This document shows positions 7,980-17,342 of a stretch of 64,000 bases of DNA, one piece after another. Origin of the DNA: CAZTGZ01 sp964613385 (GTDB taxonomy: Bacteria; Bacteroidota; Bacteroidia; NS11-12g; UBA9320). The translations under genes were made by a program, and so were the position numbers. Numbering within the stretch: position 1 is the stretch's first letter; the number at the start of each line of letters is the position of its first letter. Under the pieces are notes generated by a model. It searched no databases and was not told the origin of the DNA. It worked only from the letters and a program-made list of their open reading frames with translations. Location: contig CAZTGZ010000002.1 in NCBI GenBank assembly GCA_964613385.1, positions 1 to 64,000 on the forward strand, written 5' to 3'.

Positions 7980-10900
7980 ATGACCATTCCATCATTGCTG
8001 AAATTGTTTAGTCCAAAGGACAGAAAAGTCTGGGAAGAAAAAGTTATATCTGAAAATAAAGATCCCAACGCCTTAGAAAAACTTCATTTCAGATCGGAAG
8101 GATTTGACTTTTTCGCCTATTCGCGCCCCCATGATGCAAAAGCCGACTTAGTTCCAAAATCATATTGCAGCTGGACTTCCTCTTCATACTTAATTGTAAA
8201 CGAAGAGACTCAGCACTCCATTCTTCAACACCTCACCTATCTGAGAAATTTAGAAGCCCAGGCAGTTTTCCTTGAGATACGCGCAGATCTGAACGAAGTC
8301 AGAAAAAAGGAAATTGTACAAAGCGCCGGGACAGAATTACCCCTGTTCATTTTGGACGAATCATCCGCACTCGAAGGTTGGTATTATGCTTTGGTCGCTG
8401 TATATCAGGAAAACAATCTGGATATATCTCAAATATCCGGTGGTTTAATGGATTTAAGCAGGAACCCAAATGATTCGATTGCCTTAAACGATCTGTTGAA
8501 CCTTACCAAAGGCAGCCCATTTCTAAAACTCAGGCATTTTTATGATCCTGAACACAGCACTGCATTCGGACAGTTGGAATATTTAACCCGGGGTTATCGG
8601 TCATTCAGAAATGATTTCCCGGATTTTCCATTGGCTAAAATGCTATTTACTTTCAAAAGTCAAAGTCATTATGCCGAACAGATATCTGCCATTAAAAGCC
8701 TGAGAACATGGATATATAAAGATACAGGCCATCATCCGGATATTCACGTTCAGGTGAACAATTTATATTCAGAAGAAGAAAACTACCACCAATTGATCCG
8801 GGATACCTTGCAAGCGATGAGTGCTGTTCTTGGTGGAGCTGATATCCTTAGCATACATCCCGGTTTATACAATAAGGATTGGTTGCGATGGACAGGAAAT
8901 ATTCAACATTTATTAAAACATGAGGCTCGTTTAGATAAGTACTCTGACCTGGTGGAAGGAAGTTTTACCGTATCCCAATTGGGTCAATCCTATCTTCAAA
9001 AGCTCGGAAAGGTTGCAACAGAAGGGGAGCCGGTTGAAGAAAAGTATGAAAATAAATGGATGAGTCCGGAAGGCATTGAAATACCTGAAGTGCTGTCCAA
9101 AGATCTGAAACACGGCGAGTTTACGAATTTCGATGCCGGAATACCGCCCTTTTTGAGGGGACCCTATGCGAGTATGTATGCCATCAGACCATGGACTATC
9201 CGTCAATATGCGGGATTTTCAACAGCCAAGGCATCCAATGCATTCTATCGCAGAAATCTTGCTGCCGGTCAAAAAGGTCTTTCGGTAGCCTTTGATCTGG
9301 CCACCCATCGCGGCTATGACTCAGATCATCCCAGGGTGAAAGGAGATGTGGGAATGGCAGGAGTTGCCATTGATTCTGTTGAAGACATGAAAATACTATT
9401 TGATCAGATTCCTCTGGATCAAATGTCGGTTTCAATGACCATGAATGGTGCAGTATTACCCATTATGGCTTTCTATATTGTGGCTGCAGAGGAACAAGGC
9501 GTCTCATTGTCGTCTCTGAGCGGGACCATTCAGAATGATATTTTGAAAGAGTTCATGGTGCGCAACACGTATATCTATCCTCCGGCCGAAAGCATGCGCA
9601 TCGTTGCTGATATTTTCAAGTATACGAGTCGGAAAATGCCGAGATTTAACTCGATAAGCATCAGTGGTTATCATATGCACGAGGCGGGCGCCAGCGCCGA
9701 TCTGGAACTCGCCTATACCCTTGCCGATGGACTGGAATACGTAAAAACCGGCATAAATGCAGGATTAGATATTGATGAATTCGCACCGAGACTTTCATTC
9801 TTTTGGGCTATTGGTATGAACCATTTTATGGAAATCGCCAAGATGCGCGCTGGAAGAATGATATGGGCTATGTTGATGAAGGAATTGGGTGCAAAAGATG
9901 AGAAATCAATGGCATTAAGAACGCATTGCCAGACCAGTGGATGGAGCCTGACAGAACAGGACCCGTTCAACAATGTCGCCAGAACCACCATAGAAGCAAT
10001 GGCGGCAGTATGCGGTGGCACTCAAAGTCTGCATACCAATGCATTAGATGAAGCCATCGCTCTACCAACTGATTTTTCAGCCGCCATAGCGCGAAACACC
10101 CAATTGATCATCCAGAAAGAGACGGGAATTGTTCGATTTATAGATCCTCTTGGTGGGAGTGATTATCTGGAATACCTTACAGCCGAACTCTTTCAAAAAG
10201 CCCTGTCAACCATTCGCGAAATTGAATCATTGGGCGGGATGACCAAAGCCATTGATTCCGGCATACCCAAAAAGAAAATTGAAGAATCTGCCGCCCGTAA
10301 GCAAGCCAGAATAGATACCGGACAAGATGTGATTGTTGGGGTTAATAAGTTCAGGGTTGAAAATAGCACCATACCACAGATACTGGAAATTGATCACAAA
10401 GAGGTCGAAAAAGAGCAACTTGAGCGTTTAAGTTGGATTAAATCAACCCGTGCTTCGGATGCCGTTGAACAATGCTTGCAAGCGCTTAGGGATGCTGCGA
10501 GAGACGGTACCGGCAATTTGTTGGAATTGAGTATAGATGCTGCCAGATGTCGAGCCACATTGGGAGAAATTTCTTCTGCTCTCGAGGATGTTTTTGGTCG
10601 ATACAAAGCCGTTCATTCGCCGGTAAGTGGTATATTTAAAAGTGAAATGATGAACAACAGTTCCTTCGATAAAGCCCTGGAAGCCACCCGTAATTTTGAA
10701 ATCACTTTTGGCCGAAGACCGAGAATTCTCGTCGCCAAAATGGGTCAGGATGGCCATGATCGGGGAGCGAGAATTATTGCTTCCAGTTTTGCAGATATAG
10801 GATTTGATGTAGACATTGGTCCCTTGTTTCAGACACCCGGAGAAGTAGCCAGACAAGCTATTGAAAATGATGTACATATATTGGGAATCAGCAGTTTGGC

Positions 10901-11114
10901 CGGTGGGCATCGCGCATTAATTCCACAGGTGATACAGGCTTTGAAAGAACAAGGAAGACCAGATATTCTGGTGATAGCCGGCGGGGTGATTCCACCTACG
11001 GATTACGAACGTTTGAAAGAAGCCGGTGTAGCCGGAATTTTTGGGCCGGGAACTGAGGTGAGCCGGGCTGCTTTGGAAATCCTGGAACTCCTTTCCAATA
11101 AATTAAAGCCGTAG
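7980..11114 (+). CDS. Methylmalonyl-CoA mutase, natural MutA-MutB (small-large subunit) fusion
   Basis: This 1044-residue protein joins two normally separate subunits. Residues 1 to about 350 resemble the degenerate MutA barrel (for example MSAVLGGADILSIHPG and KHEARLDKYSDLVEGSF). They stop before MutA's own cobalamin-like domain. From about residue 360 the protein is a complete catalytic MutB: GIPPFLRGPYASMYAIRPWT, TIRQYAGFSTA, KGLSVAFDLATHRGYDSD, then a C-terminal B12 domain with the DxHxxG motif in GQDGHDRGARI. It interconverts succinyl-CoA and (R)-methylmalonyl-CoA. It is not IcmF, since no GTPase domain lies in the chain; MeaB is encoded nearby. I infer that the truncated MutA part is structural. 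Confidence 0.93.
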   Translation: MTIPSLLKLFSPKDRKVWEEKVISENKDPNALEKLHFRSEGFDFFAYSRPHDAKADLVPKSYCSWTSSSYLIVNEETQHSILQHLTYLRNLEAQAVFLEIRADLNEVRKKEIVQSAGTELPLFILDESSALEGWYYALVAVYQENNLDISQISGGLMDLSRNPNDSIALNDLLNLTKGSPFLKLRHFYDPEHSTAFGQLEYLTRGYRSFRNDFPDFPLAKMLFTFKSQSHYAEQISAIKSLRTWIYKDTGHHPDIHVQVNNLYSEEENYHQLIRDTLQAMSAVLGGADILSIHPGLYNKDWLRWTGNIQHLLKHEARLDKYSDLVEGSFTVSQLGQSYLQKLGKVATEGEPVEEKYENKWMSPEGIEIPEVLSKDLKHGEFTNFDAGIPPFLRGPYASMYAIRPWTIRQYAGFSTAKASNAFYRRNLAAGQKGLSVAFDLATHRGYDSDHPRVKGDVGMAGVAIDSVEDMKILFDQIPLDQMSVSMTMNGAVLPIMAFYIVAAEEQGVSLSSLSGTIQNDILKEFMVRNTYIYPPAESMRIVADIFKYTSRKMPRFNSISISGYHMHEAGASADLELAYTLADGLEYVKTGINAGLDIDEFAPRLSFFWAIGMNHFMEIAKMRAGRMIWAMLMKELGAKDEKSMALRTHCQTSGWSLTEQDPFNNVARTTIEAMAAVCGGTQSLHTNALDEAIALPTDFSAAIARNTQLIIQKETGIVRFIDPLGGSDYLEYLTAELFQKALSTIREIESLGGMTKAIDSGIPKKKIEESAARKQARIDTGQDVIVGVNKFRVENSTIPQILEIDHKEVEKEQLERLSWIKSTRASDAVEQCLQALRDAARDGTGNLLELSIDAARCRATLGEISSALEDVFGRYKAVHSPVSGIFKSEMMNNSSFDKALEATRNFEITFGRRPRILVAKMGQDGHDRGARIIASSFADIGFDVDIGPLFQTPGEVARQAIENDVHILGISSLAGGHRALIPQVIQALKEQGRPDILVIAGGVIPPTDYERLKEAGVAGIFGPGTEVSRAALEILELLSNKLKP

Positions 11115-11236
11115 TAGCTGTATGCTAATTTAATTCGTACATATAAGTGTCACCTGCAAATAGGTGATCCTGACATTTCTGATTGGAAAATCCGGTTGCT
11201 TGCGAACCAAAACCCGATCTGCTCAAATATGATGAT

Positions 11237-13450
11237 TTAATTCTCCAAATATGCCGGCAAGGTAGATTCATAGTTATGTCTGAAAGTATTGGTTTCACCA
11301 TAAACTTCTTCGTCAACCACCAGATTATTTTCAATCACGGAGCCAATCAATCGTACAGGAATATTTAAGGATCCCAGATAACTCAGTAACTCATCTGCCT
11401 TTTGTGCAGAACAGGTTACAACAACCCTACTTTGAGATTCACCGAACAAACAGGCATCCTTTCTGATGGAAGCATTTGTTTGTATTGAGAAACCCAATTT
11501 ACCCTGAATGGCAGATTCCATCAGAGAAACAAATAAGCCACCTTCTGAAATATCATGACAGGAATTTAGCCATCCCTTGCGTATGATCTCTGATACTGCT
11601 TTTTGCACTTTGTGTTCCATGTCCAAATCGAACTCAGGGCAAGGCGAGTATTCTTCACCCAGGTATTTGCACAGATATTGAGAACTTCCCAAATCAGAAG
11701 ATTCAGGACCAATTAGAATGATGGTATCTCCTGCGTTCTGAAATGCCGAGCTGGTTATACAAGACTGGTTTTCAATTACACCCACCATTCCAATTGTTGG
11801 TGTAGGAAAAACAGCCGTTCCGTCGCCACTTTGGTTGTAAAAACTTACGTTTCCTCCGGTAACGGGTGTTTCAAATTTTTCGCAGGCAGCTTTCATCCCT
11901 AAAATCGCATGACTGAATTGCCAATAGACCTCCTGATCGTAAGGGTTTCCAAAATTCAGGCAATTGGTGATTGCACAGGGAATCCCCCCCGAACAAACGA
12001 TGTTTCTGGCCGCTTCTGAAACGGCAATGGCTGTTCCCTTTTCGGGATCGGCCCATATGTAACGCGAATTACAATCTACGGTAAGCGCAAGAGATTTTTC
12101 GCTCTCCCGAATGCGCACGATGGCAGCATCAGCACTTTTATTGGTACCCTGATTTACCGTTCCAACCATGGAATCATACTGACGAAACACCCATCTTTTG
12201 GATGCTATATTGGGTAGGGATGCTATAAAATAGGCAACTTCCTTCAAGTTCTCAGGTACCGGAATTTTGTTTGAATCGAATTCCGCAATTCTTGCAATAT
12301 ACTGAGGCACTTTTGACTCTCTGTGGTAAACAGGTGCTCCCCCCCCTAAAACTAAGGAATGGGCAGGAATATCGGCTTCCAATTCACCATGCATGTAGTA
12401 TCTCACTCTTCCAGTGTCGGTTACTTCTCCAATATTTGCATAAAGTAGGTCCCACTTAGAAAGAATTCTCTCAATGTCAGATTCCATGCCCATTTGCACA
12501 ATGACAAGCATGCGTTCCTGAGATTCTGAAAGGAGAATCTCCCACCCTTTCATATCCTGTTGGCGCAGGGGAACTCTGTCGAGATGAATTTCCATGCCGG
12601 TTCCGCTTTTGGCGCTCATCTCACTGGTTGAACAGGTGATTCCGGCCGCTCCCATATCCTGCATACCAATAACCGCTCCTGTTTCAATAATTTCCATACT
12701 GGCCTCCAGGATGAGCTTTTCGTAAAAAGGATCTCCAACTTGTACCGCCGGCAGGTCTTTTACAGAATCTTCAGTTATATCTTTTGAAGCAAAAGCGGCG
12801 CCGTGAATGCCATCCTTACCGGTACGACTTCCAAATATATAGACGGGGTTTCCAACACCTTCTGCAATCGCTGAAACTGTTTTACCCACTTCTACCAAAC
12901 CAACACTCATGGCATTCACCAGAATATTGGTTTCATAACAAGGGTCAAAATACACTTCACCCCCAACTGTTGGTATTCCAAAAGAATTGCCATAATCTCC
13001 TATTCCTTTCACCACACCTTTAACCAACCATTGGGTTCTTTCTGTATCCAGGCTTCCAAACCTGAGTGAATTCAGTTGGGCAATGGGGCGTGCTCCCATG
13101 GAGAAGATATCTCGGTTAATGCCACCAACTCCGGTAGCTGCACCCTGATAAGGTTCAATAGCACTTGGATGGTTATGGCTTTCTATTTTAAAGCAACAGG
13201 CCATGCCATCGCCAATATCTACCAGTCCTGCGTTCTCCTCGCCTGCTTTGGCTAACATAGCCGGGCCTTCTTTGGGTAATTTTTTTAACCACACAATGGA
13301 GTTTTTGTAAGAACAATGCTCACTCCACATGACTGAATAAATACTGAGCTCCGTAAAATTGGGTTCTCTGCCTAAAATGCTGCAAATTTGATCATATTCT
13401 TCAGCGAGTAAACCCAGTTGAATGGCTGTTTGAACATTGGTGGCTTCCAT
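11237..13450 (-). CDS. purL: Phosphoribosylformylglycinamidine synthase, small (PurL) type
   Basis: The 737-residue length fits the small PurL that works with separate PurS and PurQ, not the ~1300-residue single-chain enzyme. Visible motifs are SEHCSYKNS near the N-terminus, KIESHNHPSAIEPYQGAATG, MQDMGAAGITCSTSEM and HDISEGGLFVSLMESA. It catalyses the ATP-dependent conversion of FGAR to FGAM in purine synthesis. purS and purQ are not in this window. The gene is convergent with mutAB and carries a TAATTTCG promoter-like element 7 nt before the start. Confidence 0.96.
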   Translation of the reverse strand: MEATNVQTAIQLGLLAEEYDQICSILGREPNFTELSIYSVMWSEHCSYKNSIVWLKKLPKEGPAMLAKAGEENAGLVDIGDGMACCFKIESHNHPSAIEPYQGAATGVGGINRDIFSMGARPIAQLNSLRFGSLDTERTQWLVKGVVKGIGDYGNSFGIPTVGGEVYFDPCYETNILVNAMSVGLVEVGKTVSAIAEGVGNPVYIFGSRTGKDGIHGAAFASKDITEDSVKDLPAVQVGDPFYEKLILEASMEIIETGAVIGMQDMGAAGITCSTSEMSAKSGTGMEIHLDRVPLRQQDMKGWEILLSESQERMLVIVQMGMESDIERILSKWDLLYANIGEVTDTGRVRYYMHGELEADIPAHSLVLGGGAPVYHRESKVPQYIARIAEFDSNKIPVPENLKEVAYFIASLPNIASKRWVFRQYDSMVGTVNQGTNKSADAAIVRIRESEKSLALTVDCNSRYIWADPEKGTAIAVSEAARNIVCSGGIPCAITNCLNFGNPYDQEVYWQFSHAILGMKAACEKFETPVTGGNVSFYNQSGDGTAVFPTPTIGMVGVIENQSCITSSAFQNAGDTIILIGPESSDLGSSQYLCKYLGEEYSPCPEFDLDMEHKVQKAVSEIIRKGWLNSCHDISEGGLFVSLMESAIQGKLGFSIQTNASIRKDACLFGESQSRVVVTCSAQKADELLSYLGSLNIPVRLIGSVIENNLVVDEEVYGETNTFRHNYESTLPAYLEN

Positions 13451-13457
13451 ATGGCTG

Positions 13458-13465
13458 CGAAATTA
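13458..13465 (-). promoter_or_regulatory. Possible variant promoter (TAATTTCG) of purL
   Basis: Minus-strand TAATTTCG ends 7 nt before ATG 13450. The same octamer precedes the genes at 50438 and 53776 at 4-8 nt, so it may be an accepted variant of TAnnTTTG. Confidence 0.35.
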
Positions 13466-13502
13466 ACGAACCTCAGAATTTTTTGAGGAATGGGGATAAC
13501 TA

Positions 13503-14363
13503 TTAAAAGCGATAGAGTATGTTTTTTATCATGGTACCATACTGCCCTCCAAAACGATTTACATGCAGCAGCAGCGGATACAAATTAGCGATTTCCACAC
13601 TGTCATTCCAACCATACGGAAGATGCCAAACGCTGTTGTATGCCTGATAGAAAGTATCCGGAAACCCGCCAAATAACTTGCTCATGGCAATATCCATAAT
13701 TCGATTGCCGTAATAACAGGCCGGGTCTACCAGCACCGGTTGATTTTTTTGATCACAGATGTAGTTTCCATACCAAAAATCTCCATGTAACAAGCTTGGG
13801 GGCTCATCTGAAAAAATTTCAGGAATGCGGTTATACAATGCTTCAAATTTTTGCAGGGTCAACTGGTCGATCAGATTCTTGTCGTATGCCTCCCCTACCA
13901 GAGGTACCAGACGATAAAGTATAAAAAAGTCACTCCATGTGTGACATCCCATGTTAGCCTGCTTTTGAATACCTACATAATTGTCGGTTATAAATCCGTA
14001 GAAGGGGTATGTTTTTTGATGCAACTGAGCCATCTCAAAACCAAAATTCTCCCAAAAAAGCATATCCGGTTCTGTGCGTTCTACCCATTCTGTGAGCATA
14101 TAGTTCACTTGTTGCGTTTTTCCTACGGAATGCACCAATGGAACTTTAAGTCCTTCAATCTGGTCGATGATCTTGAGTCCCAGAACTTCCTTTTCGAGCA
14201 TATCTGAATGCTCCTGTATGGTATTTATTTTCAGAAAATAACTTCCGGATAAACCATCCAGTCGAAAAGAGGGGCAGGCTTCTCCACCGGCAACAGGAGT
14301 TATCCGGTCAGCACCGAGATTCTTGGCAATATTCTGTTCAACCCAGGATTCGAGACCGCGCAT
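13503..14363 (-). CDS. Fructosamine-3-kinase family protein
   Basis: The start is ATG 14363, giving 286 residues with a protein-kinase-like/aminoglycoside-phosphotransferase fold. The nucleotide-lysine region is GSYFLKIN near residue 40. The catalytic loop is LLHGDFWYGN and the metal-binding segment DPACYYGNRIMDIAMSKLFG, both diagnostic for the FN3K family. These enzymes phosphorylate ketosamines on glycated proteins or small molecules, leading to deglycation; the bacterial substrate is usually unknown. It has its own TAnnTTTG promoter. Confidence 0.9.
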   Translation of the reverse strand: MRGLESWVEQNIAKNLGADRITPVAGGEACPSFRLDGLSGSYFLKINTIQEHSDMLEKEVLGLKIIDQIEGLKVPLVHSVGKTQQVNYMLTEWVERTEPDMLFWENFGFEMAQLHQKTYPFYGFITDNYVGIQKQANMGCHTWSDFFILYRLVPLVGEAYDKNLIDQLTLQKFEALYNRIPEIFSDEPPSLLHGDFWYGNYICDQKNQPVLVDPACYYGNRIMDIAMSKLFGGFPDTFYQAYNSVWHLPYGWNDSVEIANLYPLLLHVNRFGGQYGTMIKNILYRF

Positions 14364-14382
14364 TCGATAATGGTTCAAAACT

Positions 14383-14390
14383 CAAAAATA
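14383..14390 (-). promoter_or_regulatory. Promoter of the fructosamine-kinase-like gene
   Basis: Minus-strand TATTTTTG lies 19 nt before ATG 14363. Confidence 0.6.
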
Positions 14391-14432
14391 AGCCTGAACT
14401 CAGCGCGCTCCTCAAAACTTTATTCACATGAG

Positions 14433-15773
14433 CTAAGCGTTGAAGTCAAAAGTCTCCATGAACTTGGTGGTGAAATTACCGGAACGAAAATCTTTGTTCT
14501 GCATAATTTTTAAATGCAGGGGAACCGTGGTTTTGATTCCTTCGATAATGAATTCCTGTAAGGCTCTTTCCATTTTCACAATCACCTCTTCTCTGGTTTG
14601 TGCTGAAACAATCAACTTAGCGATCATAGAATCGTAATTGGGGGGAATGGAATATCCGGCATAAATGTGCGTATCCACTCTTACACCATGACCACCCGGC
14701 TTGTGCAAATGGGTTATTTTTCCCGGACAAGGAGCGAAATTGTTGAATGGGTCTTCGGCATTTATTCTGCACTCCATAGAATGTTTCAGCGGGAGATAAT
14801 TTTTCCCACTGATGGGCACACCTGCGGCCAGGAGAATTTGTTCCTTGATCAAATCAAAGTTGATTACCTCCTCCGTAACCGGGTGTTCTACCTGAATACG
14901 GGTATTCATTTCCATAAAGTAGAAGTTTCTGTGTTTATCAACCAAAAACTCTACGGTTCCAACTCCTTCATATTTGATGCTTAAGGCAGCAGCAATGGCC
15001 GCTTCACCCATTTTGGTTCTCAACTCATCTGTCATGAAAGGAGATGGAGTTTCTTCAATAAGCTTTTGATGTCTTCTTTGAATGGAACAATCTCTTTCGC
15101 TCAAGTGGCATGCCTTTCCATACTGGTCTCCGGCAATCTGTATTTCGATGTGGCGTGGTTCTTCAATGTACTTTTCCAAATACATACCATCGTTACCAAA
15201 TGCAGCCTTGGCCTCCTGGCGAGCAGAATCCCATGCCGTTGCAAACTCGTCGTCATTCCATACGATACGCATTCCGCGTCCTCCACCGCCGGCGGTAGCC
15301 TTTAGTATTACCGGATACTTGATGCCTTTGGCAATTTCCAATCCTTCTTCCAAAGACTGCAATAGACCTTCAGAGCCCGGAATGGTAGGTACACCGGCCT
15401 TCTTCATGGTCTCTTTGGCATTGGATTTATCACCCATTGAATGGATCATTTCAGGTGAGGCTCCAATGAATTTTATACCATGATCGCGACAAAGACCGGA
15501 AAACTTTTCGTTTTCACTTAAAAATCCATATCCCGGATGAATTGCATCTGCATTGGTGATCTCTGCTGCCGCCAGAATATTGGGCATATTCAAATACGAA
15601 TTTGCGCTGGCGGGCGGTCCGATACAAACAGCTTCATCCGCAAACCTCACATGGAGACTTTCTTTATCCGCAGTAGAATACACCGCTACGGTTTTGATAC
15701 CCATTTCTTTACAGGTACGGATTATCCTCAGTGCGATTTCACCGCGGTTGGCAATAAGAATTTTCTTAAACAT
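14433..15773 (-). CDS. accC: Acetyl-CoA carboxylase, biotin carboxylase subunit
   Basis: The 446 residues match AccC. The N-terminus is KILIANRGEIALRIIRTCKE. The ATP-grasp glycine loop is KATAGGGGRGMRIV, and the catalytic region shows HIEIQIAGD, ERDCSIQRRHQKLIEE and FMEMNTRIQVEHPVTE. It carboxylates biotin on AccB using ATP and bicarbonate, the first step of fatty-acid synthesis. It lies 11 bp downstream of accB in the same operon. Confidence 0.96.
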   Translation of the reverse strand: MFKKILIANRGEIALRIIRTCKEMGIKTVAVYSTADKESLHVRFADEAVCIGPPASANSYLNMPNILAAAEITNADAIHPGYGFLSENEKFSGLCRDHGIKFIGASPEMIHSMGDKSNAKETMKKAGVPTIPGSEGLLQSLEEGLEIAKGIKYPVILKATAGGGGRGMRIVWNDDEFATAWDSARQEAKAAFGNDGMYLEKYIEEPRHIEIQIAGDQYGKACHLSERDCSIQRRHQKLIEETPSPFMTDELRTKMGEAAIAAALSIKYEGVGTVEFLVDKHRNFYFMEMNTRIQVEHPVTEEVINFDLIKEQILLAAGVPISGKNYLPLKHSMECRINAEDPFNNFAPCPGKITHLHKPGGHGVRVDTHIYAGYSIPPNYDSMIAKLIVSAQTREEVIVKMERALQEFIIEGIKTTVPLHLKIMQNKDFRSGNFTTKFMETFDFNA

Positions 15774-15784
15774 GCGCGTTTTAA

Positions 15785-16270
15785 TTAAACCTCAACCAGG
15801 AACAATGGCTGATCATATTCCACGGGACTGGCATCATCGACCAATACTTTGACGATTTTGCCGCTTATATCCGATTCAATTTCATTAAAAAGTTTCATTG
15901 CTTCCACGATGCAAAGAACCTGACCTGCAGAAATAGTATCACCAACAGAAACAAAAGCAGGTTTATCCGGGGATGAAGAACGGTAAAATGTTCCGATCAT
16001 GGGAGACTTAATTTCCTTCAGATTTCCTGCCGGGGCAGCCGGAGTTTCAGCAACCGGAGCGGCTGGCGCCTGAGGAGCCGCAACAGCTACCGGGGCGGCG
16101 GGTGTTGGCACCGTTGCTGTTATAATCTGGGGTTGAGCCTGCACCGCAACCATTTCCGTCCGATTCGTTTTGCGAATGGATAATTTGAAGTCTTTTCTTT
16201 CGATGCTTACTTCATCAACTCCTGAACTGGAAACAAATTTGATTAAGGTTTGTATGTCTTTGAGCTCCAT
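15785..16270 (-). CDS. accB: Acetyl-CoA carboxylase, biotin carboxyl carrier protein
   Basis: The 161 residues comprise an N-terminal helical segment (MELKDIQTLIKFVSSSGVDE), a flexible Ala/Pro linker at about 55-85, and a C-terminal biotinyl domain with the biotinylation motif VEAMKLFNEIES. It carries carboxybiotin between AccC and the carboxyltransferase, whose genes are not in this window. It is encoded between fabH and accC. Confidence 0.96.
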   Translation of the reverse strand: MELKDIQTLIKFVSSSGVDEVSIERKDFKLSIRKTNRTEMVAVQAQPQIITATVPTPAAPVAVAAPQAPAAPVAETPAAPAGNLKEIKSPMIGTFYRSSSPDKPAFVSVGDTISAGQVLCIVEAMKLFNEIESDISGKIVKVLVDDASPVEYDQPLFLVEV

Positions 16271-16311
16271 ATTTTCTTTCGATTATTAATTACAAGAATA
16301 TGAAAATTGTC

Positions 16312-17307
16312 TTATGAATTGTATGCCCATTTCAAATAAATGGCACCCCAGGTAAATCCACCCCCAAAAGTTGAAAGGATGAGATTGTCCCCTTTTTTAA
16401 ATTTTGATTCGAAATCTGACAGCAATAATGGCAAGGTTCCATTGGTAGTATTGCCATATTTCTCAATATTGATGAGTACTTTTTCGGGGCCTATTCCCAT
16501 TCTTTCGGCTGTGGCATCTATGATACGTTTATTGGCCTGGTGCGCAATTAAAAACGAAATGTCGTCGGCTTGTAAACCATTGCGTTCCATTATTTTGTGA
16601 CTGACATCGGCCATGTTTGTGACCGCAAATTTGAAAACAGTTTTGCCCTCCTGATATACGTAATGCATTCGATTGGTAACGGTTTCAATGGAGGGAGGAA
16701 GTAAAGAACCTCCTGCTTTTTGATGTAAAAATTCTCTTCCCGAGCCATCTGACTTAAGGATACTGTCTTGTAACCCCAACCCTTCATGATTCGGCTCCAA
16801 CAAAACACATCCGACGCCATCTCCGAAAATAATACAGGTATTGCGGTCCGTATAATCTATGATGGCAGACATCTTATCGCCTCCAATAATCAATACTTTC
16901 TGATATCTCCCGGATTCTATCATGGAAGCTCCGGTTTGAAGACCATATAAGAAGCCGGAACAGGCAGCTGCCAGATCAAATCCCCAGGCGTTTTTCATAC
17001 CTGCTTTGTCGCAAATGATATTTGCTGATGCCGGAAAAACCAAATCTCCGGTAATGGTGCAGCAAATGACCATGTCGATTTCTTCCGGACCAATGCCACG
17101 TTTTTGTAACAGACCATTTACCGCAGGGACTGCCATATCTGTGAAAGCCTTTCCGGGCTCTCTAAGGATGCGCCTTTCTTTAATTCCGGTTCTTGTCTGA
17201 ATCCATTCGTCCGTGGTATCGACCATTTTCTCAAGTTCCTGATTGCTAAGAATGGTATCGGGAACGTACCCATTAACACAGGTTATAGCTGCATGAATTT
17301 TGGTCAT
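16312..17307 (-). CDS. fabH: 3-oxoacyl-ACP synthase III
   Basis: The 331 residues carry the KAS III active-site cysteine in DLAAACSGFLYGL (Cys116), the histidine in LIAHQANKRIIDA, and the asparagine in EKYGNTTNGTLP. FabH condenses an acyl-CoA primer with malonyl-ACP to start fatty-acid elongation; in Bacteroidota branched primers are common, but substrate choice cannot be read here. It has an internal promoter in the plsX-fabH gap. Confidence 0.96.
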   Translation of the reverse strand: MTKIHAAITCVNGYVPDTILSNQELEKMVDTTDEWIQTRTGIKERRILREPGKAFTDMAVPAVNGLLQKRGIGPEEIDMVICCTITGDLVFPASANIICDKAGMKNAWGFDLAAACSGFLYGLQTGASMIESGRYQKVLIIGGDKMSAIIDYTDRNTCIIFGDGVGCVLLEPNHEGLGLQDSILKSDGSGREFLHQKAGGSLLPPSIETVTNRMHYVYQEGKTVFKFAVTNMADVSHKIMERNGLQADDISFLIAHQANKRIIDATAERMGIGPEKVLINIEKYGNTTNGTLPLLLSDFESKFKKGDNLILSTFGGGFTWGAIYLKWAYNS

Positions 17308-17325
17308 GTTCAGATTTTAGTGCGG

Positions 17326-17333
17326 CAAATATA
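17326..17333 (-). promoter_or_regulatory. Promoter of fabH-accB-accC
   Basis: Minus-strand TATATTTG (TAnnTTTG) in the plsX-fabH gap, 18 nt before the fabH ATG. It would allow expression of fabH-accBC independently of plsX. Confidence 0.6.
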
Positions 17334-17342
17334 ACCTCCTTT

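Noticed and set aside
7980..11114. IcmF-type isobutyryl-CoA mutase fusion
   Set aside because: No GTPase domain lies between the B12 and mutase parts, and the N-terminus is MutA-like; the B12 domain is C-terminal.
11151..11166. Hairpin CACCT-AGGTG between mutAB and purL as a terminator
   Set aside because: The 5-bp stem is weak and no T-run follows on either strand.
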